In this document: positions 53,589-64,000 of the stretch, in pieces
How the letters are laid out: each line of letters starts with the position of its first letter
Numbering within the stretch: the stretch's first letter is position 1
NCBI GenBank assembly: GCA_012064385.1
Contig: QRDG01000863.1
Coordinates: 928,090 to 992,089, forward strand
Length of the DNA: 64,000 bases
Direction: 5' to 3'
Source: Puccinellia tenuiflora
Taxonomy: Eukaryota; Streptophyta; Magnoliopsida; Poales; Poaceae
The notes under the pieces: generated by a model
What the model was told of the DNA's origin: nothing
Seen by the model: only the letters and a program-made list of their open reading frames with translations
Database searches by the model: none
Translations under genes and position numbers: made by a program

Positions 53589-55481
53589 TATTGGGAATAT
53601 GCCCTAGAGGCAATAATAAAATGGTTTATTAAGCATATTCATGTTTATGATAATAGTTTATTGTCCATGCTATAATTGTATTAAATGGAAACATAATACA
53701 TGTGTGGAATATAAACACCCGGAGTCCCTAGTGAGCCTCTACAGGACTAGTTCGTTGATCAAGAGATAGTTAGAGTTTCCTAACTATGGACTTGTTATAG
53801 TCACTTGATAACGAGTCATATCATTAGGAGTAATGGTGTGATGGACATGACCCAAATAAAGAAGTTGCAATTAATCGTGTCACAAAAGTTTTGTTGTCAA
53901 CACTTTTTAATATGCCAAATATAGTTTCCTTAGACCATGAGATTATATCACTCCCGTTCGCCGGAGGAATACTTTGTGGACATCAGACGTCACTTCGTAA
54001 CTGGGTGATTATAAAGGTGGCTTTCAGGTATCTCCGATGGTGGGTTGTTGGGTGATATGAATCAAGAGTGGGATTTCTCCCTCCATGTGACGGAGAAGAT
54101 ATCTCCAGGCCTTCTCAGTAATATAGCATCAAAAGTCTGCAGACAGGTGATTAGGTGGTAATCACGAGGATCCTATATTATGGACGAGTAAAGAGAACTT
54201 GCCGGTAACGAGATAAAACTGGACACGGGGATGTCAACGATTATATCCAGGCAAGTAAAATATCGTGAGACAAAGAGAATCGTATATGAGATTAATTGAA
54301 TCTCCGGCATCGTGGTTCAATCGAGAAAAAGGTTTTCGTAGAGTGTATAGGAATTAATATGGGCATCCCGGTCCCGCTATTAATTATTGATATGATCATG
54401 TCTATGCATTCTCGAACCCGTAGGGTCACACACTTAACGTTCCGATGAAATTAGGTTTTGCGATGAATTAAATGATGAAACGAACGAATGGTGATTCGGA
54501 GTCTCGGATGGGATCCGGACATCACGAGAGGTTCCGGAGGAGTCCGGAGAATAAGATTCATATATGGAAAGTAGTTTCCGGAGGTTTCGGAAAGGTTCCG
54601 GAAAATATTTATAGGGTACCGGAAAGGTTCCGGAAGGTTCTAGAAGTGTCTAGGTGGACCCACATGGACCGAAGGGGTGCAGCCAGCCCTTGGGTCAGCC
54701 GCACCACCTAGGCCCACATGGGCCCATGCGGCAAAGGAAGAAGGGGGGCCGGCCAAGTCCTAGTTGGACTAGGGGCCGGCTCCACCCCTTTGGGAAAGGG
54801 GCCCAAGGAGGAGTCCTAGATGGACTCCAACTTGGGGGGCAAGCAAGGGGCCGGCCGGCCCCTACCCCAACCCTAGCTGGCCACCTATAAAAAGGGGAGA
54901 GGGGAGGGGTGCGGTACACCAAGAGGCTGCCCCCCCAAGCACCCTAGCCGCACCACCTCCTCACCCAAACCCTAACCCTAGCCGCACCCCTTCCCCGAAG
55001 GGCTGCCGCCACCTCCACCTCCACACCATAGCCGCACCACCCCTTGCCCTAGGGGCTGCTGCGCCTTGCTCCTCTCCCTCTCCTCTTGCTTGGCTTGGCG
55101 AAGCCCTGCTCGTGGAGATCATCATCGACACTGGCACAACCGTCGTGCTGCTGAGATCATCAAGGCCACGTCCTCTCGCTTGCGGGATCAAGGAGTTGAC
55201 GTCTTCATCGAGCCGTACGTGTGGACGCCGCGGAGGTGCTGCCCGTTGCTGCACTTCACCGGATTGGATCTCGAGGATAATACATCTCCTCGCGACTAGA
55301 CGAGTCTAGTTGCGAGGATCGACTAGCCAACCCCTGCACCGACAAAACGCGTTTGTTGATCTTCAAGGGTAAGAGATTGGATCTGACCTTCGCTATCTTC
55401 ATCTCGTAGATCTAGATCCTTGGGGTTTATTCCGCTTGCCGCGTAGGAATTTTGTTTGTTTTCCATGCTGCGACCCCTTCA
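53589..55481 (+). repeat. 3' LTR of F2
   Basis: 1,893 bp, starting TATTGGGAATATGCCCTAGA (TG changed to TA) and ending CTGCGACCCCTTCA. TATA TATAAAAA at 54886-54893. Confidence 0.88.
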
Positions 55482-55985
55482 GATCTCCCATCCGGCAGCG
55501 TGCCAGGAGTAGCTTCAGAATCTCCTTGAACTAGGGTTTGAGGTGGCGGCGGCGTCGGGTCGTGTTTCTGGAAAATAATCGTTGCCCTGGTGATTTTAGG
55601 TCAAAGGGGTATTTGTAGGAGTCAGAGGGGGCCGAGGCGATGGACAGGGCGGCGAGGCGGGTCCCACCCACGGGTGCAGGTGGGGTCGTGGCCACAGCCC
55701 TCCCCTGGCCCCTGGGTGGCCCCCCAGGTCGCCCTTCGGGCTTCGGCTTCCTTTTGTCGAATAAAAAATCCTTGTAAACTATTGTCCAATTCCGAGAATA
55801 TTTCCTGAAGTAACTTTTCTGAAATAGAAAACAACAAAAACAGGGAACTGGCACTGGGCATCTTGTCAATAGGTTAGTCCGACAAAAAGCCTAAAAATTA
55901 TGTAATAAGGTAATGAAAACATGTAACAATGACATATAAGTAGCATGGAAAAATAAAAAATTATAGATACATGTGACACGTATCA
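55482..55985 (-). repeat. A-family LTR A6, left end lost at F2
   Basis: Minus-strand LTR starting TGATACGTGTCACATG at 55985 and running to 55482, where F2 is inserted (target GATCT). It should continue on the other side of F2, but that part is hidden by the join at 47782. Confidence 0.7.
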
Positions 55986-56654
55986 ACATCCCCAAGCTTA
56001 ACTCCTACTCGTCCTCGAGTAGGTAAGTGATAAACAAAAATAATTTTTGATGAGACATGCTACTAGCATAACGTTGATCAAACAACAATGTAAAGCTTAT
56101 GATATGAATAAGGTGATCCAAAACAATTGTCTATATTTGATAATCAAGCAAACAATGAATAAACAAGTTGCATCATTCAAGTAAAACCTTTCATGAATAA
56201 TATTTTGGAGACATGAAAGCATAAAGATTAATCATAACATGAAAGTCTGCAAGGTAATATCTTCTTGTCAAAAGTGTTTGAAGTCAACACAAAGTAAGAT
56301 GCAAGTTTCAGCATTGCTTCAACTTTCAACACGCTTATCTTATAGATAAAGTCAACCTAAAGAAGCATGATTAAGCAAAAAGATGCAATATAATCAACTG
56401 CACCCAGAGTCAGTGTTGCAAGCTTGCCTTGAGTAGATAGAAAGAAGAGGAAAACTGACTCAACATAAAGTAAAAGAAAGGCCCTTCGCAGAGGGAAGCA
56501 CAGATTAATCATGTGCTAGAGCTTTTTATTTTTGTTAAACAGAGGTAAAATGATTTTGAGATATGCATGCTTTCATCAACGAATCCACATCAAAGAAATC
56601 CGTTAGTCCCCCGTACCTAGCAAGGCTTTTAGACTTGAGAGAGTGGTTCCCATA
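55986..56654 (-). other. Internal 3' region of the A6 element
   Basis: Next to the LTR the minus strand reads GAGTTAAGCTTGGGGATGT, a purine tract, so A6 is a 3' LTR. The rest is gene-free and similar to 44284-44929. It is cut at 56655 by element D. Confidence 0.6.
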
Positions 56655-59600
56655 TGTAATAGCCCCAGCTTTGTACTGAAAAATACGAAGAATTTTTCCA
56701 GTTTTGCATTCTTGTTTGCATCATGGCATCCATATGAAATTGCTATTTCTAACCATTCACTTTGAAACCATTTAAAGTGGGGAAGCAAATTTCCTAAACA
56801 TCCAAACCAATGCAATTGCTCAACTTAGAAAACCAAATCATTCTTGGAATTCCAAATTGTTTAGGAAGTTCCAATTTGACATGTTATAACCAATTCTCAA
56901 ATTCCAAATATTGCCAAATAAGAAATGAAATTGAGAATCCAAAATTGGTTCAATTCAAATCCTATTTTGAAACCAAGCTAAACCTTTCCAAAAATTCAAA
57001 CTAAAATTATGGGGAGCTTCATTTTCATACTAGGAGCCTCCATGATTAATTTCATTATTTTTGGAAATACTTAAGTGCCTCAAATAAATGCCTTTAGCAA
57101 TTTATCCAAAATGATCATATTGCAACAATATGAATAAATTTAAATCTAAACTTTTTATTTTGCCACCACCATTTTTTGGAGCTTCTAAAAGTCAAGGGGG
57201 GCCTCTGTGAATTTTCCCATATTTTATAAAATTGGTTTAATGCCTCAATTAAATCACTAAAGGTTGCTATTGGACCTTTTTGTAATTTAATTAATTGAGG
57301 TGGGGGGGGGTTCAGAAAATGGTCGTCATAGTGGCAACCATGGCCACTGGCGCCATGCCGCCACTTACCCGCATGCCCATGCCGCACGCCGCCGTGGCCT
57401 CTGGAGGACTAGGAGGCCCGTGACCGTCGCCACCTGCTCCACGACGCCCTGCCGTCTTCATTCCCCCCAAAATTTCCGGATCGATGCCCACCCTTGCTTC
57501 CCCGCGCTGCCCTCCGCCGAGCCGAAGGCGCCGTCGTGTTGCCGCCGCTAGGGAGCCCATCAAGCGAATTGAATCACGCCATCACCTTCGTCTCGTCTCC
57601 CTCTTCTGCACCGAGCCCGTAATCGCCGCGAGGCACCCGAAATCGCCGTCACCGTCCTCGTCTATCCCGCCTCTGGCCACCGCTAGTCGAGGACGTGCTC
57701 ATCGATGTCTGCCCCTCTCCGGCCTCGCCGACAGCGCCATCACCATCAGGGTGAGCTTCCGCTCCTCTGAGCCTCCTCCCGCTTCCTCTCTTCCCCTCCT
57801 CGCCGTGGTCACCGTGCTCGTCACCGCGCCGCCCCGGTCGTGCCGGCCTGGGGACCGGCCTGGGCCGGCCGGGAGGCCGGCAGCCTCAGGCCCATGCCCG
57901 GCCTGGGCTCCGGTCTGGGCCGGCCGGGAGGCCGGCTGACTCGGGTCTGTGCCCGGCCTGGGCCGGCCAGTAGGCCGGCCGCTTCGGACACCAGCCCGGC
58001 CTGGAAACCGGCCTGGGCCGATTTGGGGGCCGGCTCACAGTAAAAATAGTTAATTAAATCAAATTAAAACAACTGTTATCTATTTAAATATTGATCCAAT
58101 TTTAGCAAATAAATATCAAAATGTTCAGAAAAACAAACTCCACCTGTTAGTATATTTGTAATGGTCTTTTGGATCTATTGATTCTGTTATTTAGTAAAAA
58201 TTCCTAAAATGGCATAAATAATACCTAAATTGGGAAAAATCATAACTCGAGAAATATTTAACCAAAAATGGTAAATAAAATACCAAAGTGATCAACATGT
58301 CAAATACTATTAAATCATGCTTATATCAAATCATGATCACAATTTTCTCTTTTGAAGTTATTTTCTTTATTTGATTAAAAGAATTAAATTCAATTAATTA
58401 TTTAATTCACTATTTATTCATCGGTACTCGGAAAATTACAAATAAGGTACCGAAACGATCAGAAGAACAAAACCTATTTAACCATATCATGTTCATGCAT
58501 ATTTAAGCCTATTATATGTAATTATAATCATGTGCATTATTAATATGGGGTTGTTTCCAAATAATTGCTCTAATTATTTGGCACTCCATTTAATATTGCT
58601 AGTTAAATGCTATGGGTATATAATTGCATGAATTGGACATGTCATCATGTTTGTACATTGCACTTGACTTCGTGTGATTTATTTTGTTTTTCTATTCTTG
58701 CTTGGGTATCGATAGATTCCGGACTCGAGGGTTCCCTCGCCTATTCCGACGAGCAGTATTACACGCCCCGGCAGCAAGGCAAGAGATAACCTAACCTTCT
58801 TGGCATCTAGCATCCTATTGTTTTCTAAACTTATTTTATCCACCATAATAATGCATGCGGTTCCAATGTCACTTCTGATAAAAATGTAGAGTGTCCTATG
58901 AATGCATGTTTATCCCCGAACCAATACATGTATCCCCACCTATTAACCTTAGGTTTGATGTGTTGGCCGGAGATAAAGATATAATTGTCGGTATTTATAT
59001 GCTTAGCTATGCTAGCCATGCTTAGTAGATTTGCTTAGCTCTCTGTTATTTATTTCCATGATTTATGAAATTGGTGGAATGTTCGGACAATGTGGAGGAT
59101 GTGCTTGGTACTTAATTAAATTGCTAAAAGGCTTGGATGAGTTGCCATCGGGGATGGTGTTTTGCCTCATTCTTACCGCCTAGGCTGAGAGTGCTTTTAG
59201 CTAGAACCAAGAACCGAGCGTGCTTCCAACAGTGGGGACATATGGAATCCCCTTTAACTAAATAACTTGTGCGGGCGTATCCAAGGGTCCTCTAGTTTGC
59301 TATTTCCATTTGCGTGTGAGTGTGTGGGTGGAAAAGGAAATGATGAGGATGGTGGTGTTTTGGACGTGGCGATGGGGCAGGGTGTTGAAATAGGCACTGA
59401 ACTTGTCCTGTGGCCACAGATGACTCTTGGATAGTCTCATGCGAGGTAAAGGTTTAACCGCGCCCACTCGCCGGCCTTCCCCGGAAGAGGGCCACTCAGG
59501 TGAGCTGGACGATACCAGTGGGTAAATTAGTACACCCCTGCAGGGTAAATCTTTTCGAAAAGCCGTGTCCACGGTTATGGACAAATCTTGGGAAAGACGG

Positions 59601-60465
59601 ATTATCTCATAGGAAAGTATAACCTACTTAATTAAAATTTGGCAGCTAAAGGTTGCAACTCAACGTGTGTTTAAAAGGTTCATTTCCTCGAGGGTGATTC
59701 GAGGGAGTGCCTTTGGTGGAGATGAGAGATGTTTTGGCTACAAGTTGGTTCGATGAGAACCAAAGATGAAGTTTACTCTCTTACCCCCTTTCAAAAAACT
59801 TTCTGAGTAGACGATGCCATTGAGTCATTTATGTCTTTTATAAAGGAAAACTAGCTTTATGCAAAAATAACTACATACAGCTTTAGAGCCCCCATCAGCA
59901 TTGGGCCTATATCGCCCTACTAAACTTGCGAGTACGTCGTACTCAGTCTCTCTTTGCTGCCTATTAATTTGTTTCAGAGGAGGACGACACCGAGCACACA
60001 GGTGGGTTCTTCATGGACATCGACGAGTAGCTCGGGGTTCCCAGGTGGCAGCTTGGGACCGTGGAACAAGCTGGCTGGGATTGTTTATGTGTAGGCCTCT
60101 TAGGCCATATATTTGGATCTTGTTGTACTAGACAACACTACTTCACTTCCGCATGATGTACTGATGGGTCTGTGACCCCTTTTGTGTGTAATATTTGTAT
60201 CTTTCTCATATATGAGTTGCTATATGAATCTTTGTGTCGTAGAGTCTGTGATGTGCCAGTTGTTCCACAAGTCTTGATCTCTCTACTATACATGATAGCT
60301 ATGTCTGAGCTTATGGCATGATCGAAGTGTTGCGTGCCGATGATCCATTCCGAGCACGCCTGCCAAGGTTTTGGCCTGGGACTGGTAAACCCAGTAACCT
60401 TCAATTGTGTAGCATGACCAGTTGCACAAAGCTTCATTGTATAGTTCTGCGGTCGGGGCGTTACA
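56655..60465 (+). repeat. 5' LTR of element D (3,811 bp)
   Basis: AT-rich first part (56655-57300), a GC-rich exon-like part (57300-58035), an AT-rich middle and a final part with GCCGTGTCCACGGTTATGGAC (59561). A similar block occurs in the C-type LTRs, GTGTCCCCGGTTACGGACA (16588), so C, C' and D LTRs share ancestry. No gene; short frames in the GC-rich part lack domains. Confidence 0.75.
57836..58035. repeat. GGCCGG-rich tandem repeat in the D LTR
   Basis: Four degenerate units of about 45-60 bp, each with CCCGGCCTGGG and GGCCGGCCGGGAGGCCGG-like sequence. It is strongly self-complementary and ends exactly where the AT-rich LTR part resumes. Confidence 0.7.
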
Positions 60466-60468
60466 AGT

Positions 60469-60480
60469 TGGTAGCAGAGC
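60469..60480 (+). other. Primer binding site of element D
   Basis: TGGTAGCAGAGC, three bases after the LTR. One difference from the perfect initiator-Met form TGGTATCAGAGC used by C and F2. Confidence 0.75.
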
Positions 60481-60855
60481 AGGACTGCCTGTAGGAAACC
60501 GTTTCTATTGGTCGATGTCGAGTCTAGATGAAAATTATTTATAACCTAAAAATGAGTTGTAAAAACCTTCTTAGGATTCTTTTTAATCCTCATCCAACTC
60601 ACTCTACTCTGATCTCTTATCTCTATTTGTTTTAATCTTGGTGTCGAAGTTTAGGTTCTCGGGGTTTGGGTTCTTACCGTCCAGAGTTGTCTCGAGTCAG
60701 TTATATCCATTTGCTATCGCCGCGATGATGTGATGTCACCCGTGGTTGACTAAATCTGTTTGTGCTATCTAAATTCTCTAAATCAATAAGGATCCAACTG
60801 ATCTATCCTAACTGTTCGGAGCTTTACTAACTTGTCCTTGTTCCAAATCTTCAGA

Positions 60856-61985
60856 ATGGCTCCTACCCGTCGTGGTAACCCCGGTGACCCTGATGCACCG
60901 CCGCCACCCTCAATGGCGGAGGTTCTGATGGCCATCGAGGAGAACCGGTTGCGAAATGAGCGTCTGCTCGAGCAGTTGGTTCAACAAGGGGCTAGGAGGA
61001 ACAACGACTGCAACACTCTCACCGAGTTCTTGCGGTCCCAACCTCCCACATTCTCGGAAGCTAATGAGCCGCTTGATGCGGATGATTGGCTGAGAGCCCT
61101 CGAGCGCAAGTTTGCGGCCTTGCATGTTCCGGTGGCGGAACAAGTCAACTTCGCCACCTATCTGCTGAATGGAGCCGCCGGCTCCTGGTGGGAGAGCCAC
61201 GTGTCAATGTTTGACGCTGGCTATGCTTTTACCTGGGCGGAGTTCCGCGCCGCTTTCCGTGCGCCCCAAGCCCATCATGGACCTCAAGAGGAGGGAGTTC
61301 CTGGACTTGACCCAGGGACGCATGGACGTCCAAGCTTATGGGCGTGAGTTCAACCACCTCTCCCGTTACGCCCCTCGGGACGTGACCAACGATGAGGACA
61401 AGCAATACCTCTTCCGCAAGGGGCTCACCCCTCGTCTCCGTTATGAGCTCCTACCCTTCAAGTTCCCGTCCTACCAGGAGCTCTACAACCAGGCTCTCAC
61501 TATGGAGCAGGGTAGGAAGGAGCTGGAGGCTTCCAAGAGGCCAGCTCCCGTGGACAACAAAAGCTTCTCTTCCTCCGAGGGCAAGAAGCGTAGGGTCTTT
61601 GTGCCCTTCAGCGCTGTGCATGGTGCACCCTTCGCGCCAAGGCCTTCAGGGTTCAGGCCACCTCCGCCTCGCCCAACTACCTCGACCTTGGGTGCGGCTG
61701 GAAGTGGCTTCCGCCCCCAGCTGCATCCTGCACCGCCGGGGCTCACTTGCTACCACTGTGGCGAGCCGGGTCACTACTCCAGGGAGTGTCCCCAGAAGGC
61801 ACCGGCTACCGCAACACCTGCACCAGCACCATCTACCCCAGCCGCCAAGGCCATGACCGTCAGCCGTGTCCGCCAAAACCACGTCTCAGCTGAAGGAGTC
61901 GAAGAGGACCCCGGAGTTCTCATGGGTACGCTTCGAATCAATGATTACCCAGCTTCAGTCTTGTTTGATTCTGGAGCATCGATTC
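60856..61985 (+). pseudogene. Gag and start of protease of element D, frameshifted
   Basis: ATG 60856 (MAPTRRGNPGDPDAPPPPSM). The gag domain reads TLTEFLRSQPPTFSEANEPL, DDWLRALERKFAALH and LLNGAAGSWWESHV. Near 61260 a small deletion shifts the frame, and the next frame continues PKPIMDLKRREFLDLTQGRM, LSRYAPRDVTND and a CCHC knuckle CYHCGEPGHYSREC (about 61750-61790). The protease then begins with LFDSGAS (61960-61980), after which a one-base deletion near 61986 shifts the frame again. Gag and the protease are both disrupted, so this copy is probably not autonomous. An upstream in-frame ATG at 60832 exists, but homology starts at 60856. Confidence 0.88.
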
Positions 61986-64000
61986 ATTCATATCCATATC
62001 ATATGCACACAACCATCAAATACCGTTTGTGAACATGGACTCCCCCTAGTGGTCAAGACACCAGGCTCTAGTTGGCACACTAACTGGATCGCTCCTGAGG
62101 TTCAGATTTCTATAGGGTCAGTCCCCTTTCCGTTCTCATTGATACCACTGAAGTCAGATGGGATAGATGTCATTATGGGCATGGATTGGCTAGTTAAATA
62201 TCAGGCCAACCTGGACTGTGCTACCAAGACTGTCACAGTGATCCACCCAAGCTACGGGATAGTGCGTTACTGGTCCCCTACTTTTGCAACTCCATCCGCA
62301 ACCACTCCTCTCTCTCCGGAGATCACCCTATGCTTTATGGAAGGCATCACGCCGCCTGAAATGCATGAAGTAGCCGTGGTGTGTGACTTCCCCGATGTCT
62401 TCCCGGAGGAATTGCCTGACATGCCACCTGATCGCATCGTGGAATTTGTCATTGAGTTGGTTCCGGGAACTGCCCCAATTTCCAAAAGGCCCTACAGAAT
62501 GCCAGCGGAAGAGCTAACTGAATTGAAGAAGCAACTTGATGAGCTGCTGGAAAAAGAATTCATCCGTCCGAGTAGCTCGCCATGGGGCTGCCCGGTCATC
62601 TTTGTCAAGAAGAGGGATACAAATGTTCCTCGGCTGGTTGTTGATTACCGCCCTTTGAATGCGGTGACCATCAAGAACAAGTACCCTATTCCCCGAATAA
62701 CTGACCTGTTCGATCAACTAGCTGGTGCAACGGTATTCTCCAAGATGGATCTGAGGTCAGGCTACCATCAGATAAAAATCAGAAAGGAGGATATTCCAAA
62801 GACGGCTTTCACTAACCGTTATGGGTTATATGAGTACACCGTCATGTCCTTCGGCCTCACAAATGCTCCGGCTACATTCATGAGGCTGATGAACTCCATA
62901 TTCCATGAGTACCTCGACAAGTTTGTCATCATTTACATCGATGACATCCTTGTCTACTCCAAAACCGAAGAAGAGCATGCTGAGCATCTTCGACTTGTCC
63001 TGACCAAGCTTCGAGATCACCGCCTCTATGCCAAGTTCTCCAAGTGTGAGTTTTGGCTAAAGGAGCTCATTTTTCTCGGTCATGTGGTGTCATCTGCTGG
63101 AGTGGCAGTGATACCAGACAAGATTCAGGCAATCCTGGATTGGCCAACTCCCAAGTCCGTCAAAGATATCCGAAGCTTCCTTGGATTGGCGGGTTATTAC
63201 CGCCGATTCATCGAGGGCTTTTCCAAGATAGCCAAGGCACTGACTGACCTCCTCAAGAAAAATAAACAATTTGTGTGGTCAGACAAAGCTGAAGAGAGCT
63301 TCCAAACTCTCAAGGTCAAGCTCACTACCACACCGGTGCTTGTCCTTCCTGACACCGACAAAGACTTTGTCGTTTATTGTGATGCATCACTCCAAGGCTT
63401 GGGCTGTGTTTTGATGCAAGAAGGCCACGTGGTAGCCTATGCTTCTCGTCAACTCAAACCGCATGAACAAAACTATCCAACTCATGATCTAGAGCTTGCT
63501 GCCGTGGTTCATGCTCTGAAGCAATGGAGGCCCTACCTGTTGGGCAACTCTTGCGAGATATACTCTGATCATCAAAGTCTGAAATATCTCTTCACCCAGC
63601 CGGATCTGAATCTGAGACAGAGAAGATGGTTGGAGTTAATCAAGGATTACGATGTGACCCTAAACTATCTGCCCGGCAAGGCCAATGTCGTGGCCGATGC
63701 TCTGAGTCGCAAGGCTTATTGCAACACCCTGATGGTTGAAAAGGCACAACCTACTCTCCACGAGGAATTTGCTCGGTTAAATCTGGAGACTGTTCCCTCC
63801 GGATATCTAGCTAACCTCGAGATCGAATCCACTCTTGAGGATGAAATCAAGGCCTCCCAGCAACATGATGCTGGCATCCGCAAGATCAAAAATAATATTG
63901 CAAGTGGGAAGGCCAAGTGTTTCTCTGTCGATGACTCCGGTGTTGTTTATTTTGGGAACCGTCTTGTGGTGCCCAAGACGGGAAATACAAAGGGGTTGAT
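61986..64000 (+). pseudogene. Pol of element D: rest of protease, reverse transcriptase, RNase H, start of integrase linker
   Basis: After the shift near 61986 I read one frame without a stop to the window edge. The protease ends with DGIDVIMGMDWLVKYQANLD. The RT shows VPRLVVDYRPLNAVTIKNKY, SKMDLRSGYHQIKI and the catalytic YIDDILVYS (YIDD at 62934-62945). RNase H shows YCDASLQGLGCVLMQ (Asp codon 63381), THDLELAAVVHALKQWR and YSDHQSLKYLF (63567). The connector LPGKANVVADALSRKAY leads into the integrase N-terminal region, cut by the edge. All visible catalytic residues are present. It is called a pseudogene only because two upstream frameshifts separate it from a start. Confidence 0.9.

Larger units (their letters stand above)
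47783..55481 (+). mobile_element. Copia element F2: gag-only, non-autonomous (5' LTR truncated at the N)
   Basis: Partial 5' LTR (47783-48884), primer site TGGTATCAGAGC (48886-48897), gene-free leader (48898-50150), gag (50151-50717), 2.87 kb without coding capacity (50718-53588) and the 3' LTR (53589-55481). The LTRs match at roughly 98% by eye. The flank after the 3' LTR is GATCT; the matching left flank is lost at the N. No protease, integrase, RT or RNase H is seen. Confidence 0.85.
56655..64000 (+). mobile_element. Element D: Ty3/Gypsy retrotransposon, 5' LTR and gag-pol, cut by the right window edge
   Basis: LTR 56655-60465 begins TGTAATAGCCCCAGC and ends GTCGGGGCGTTACA. It is followed by a tRNA-Met-like primer site and a sense-strand gag, protease, reverse transcriptase and RNase H. 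The left flank is CCATA. The gag and RT motifs (TLTEFLRSQPPTFSEANEP, LRQRRWLELIKDYD) resemble Tekay/Del-type chromoviruses. The integrase and any chromodomain are outside the window, so the clade is not certain. Confidence 0.88.

Noticed and set aside
1..64000. tRNA, rRNA, miRNA or single-copy host genes
   Set aside because: I looked for cloverleaf-like A/B box pairs, rRNA-like stretches and non-transposon protein domains and found none that I could support.

Overview
This is a window of plant nuclear DNA from a large-genome grass, most likely a Pooideae cereal such as wheat, barley, rye or oat. The reasons are BARE/WIS/Angela-like Copia LTRs, Gypsy elements with LTRs above 3 kb, CACTA ends beginning CACTAGTAGAAAA, and a family of solo LTRs beginning TGATACGTGTCAAACG. 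I find no host gene. Essentially everything I can interpret is transposable-element DNA.

Left part (1-5.3 kb). A CACTA transposon enters from the left edge with an uninterrupted TNP2-type transposase reading frame on the minus strand (1-2042) and ends in a clear TIR at 2684. It abuts a second, non-coding CACTA-like element (2685-4770) whose ends are arrays of short palindromes. That element lies inside the zinc-binding region of an old LINE (LINE-2, 4771-5346).

Main nest (5.3-39 kb). LTR 'E' (minus) is inserted in LINE-2 and is itself split by a solo LTR 'A1' (TSD TCTGG/TCTGA). A1 is split by a nearly full-length L1-type LINE (LINE-1, minus, from about 37783 down to its poly-A at 6614). LINE-1 is cut into five pieces by four insertions: element R (9955-20586, TSD TAAAC), a truncated A-type LTR 'A3' (20632-21443), element B (21571-25669, TSD CAAGT/CAAGC) and element C (27892-37636, TSD CCTTC). 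R in turn carries a 3.5 kb solo LTR (C', TSD TTGGG). The deepest path is LINE-2 > E > A1 > LINE-1 > R > C'.

The nested elements are all non-autonomous. R has a large multi-block gene on the strand opposite to its LTR orientation, with a 'putative gypsy type transposon' domain (PF04195-like), a Pro/Gln-rich linker and a coiled coil. B has no coding capacity but carries a 46-bp minisatellite. C encodes only gag and a protease with an altered active site, yet its 3.3 kb LTRs are almost identical, so it moved very recently and presumably with enzymes supplied by another element.

Right part (39-64 kb). LTR A4 is split by solo LTR A2. It is followed by a degraded antisense-type domain that probably belongs to E, a short minisatellite, truncated A-type LTRs (A5, A6) with attached internal DNA, and two Copia elements. 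F1 is partial and ends at a single N at 47782. F2 carries a gag gene but has 2.8 kb of ORF-less AT-rich DNA where pol should be. From 56655 a Ty3/Gypsy element (D) runs off the right edge with a 3.8 kb LTR, a frameshifted gag-protease, and an open reverse transcriptase-RNase H frame. The sequence around 47782 may be an assembly join. LTR ages are rough by-eye estimates.
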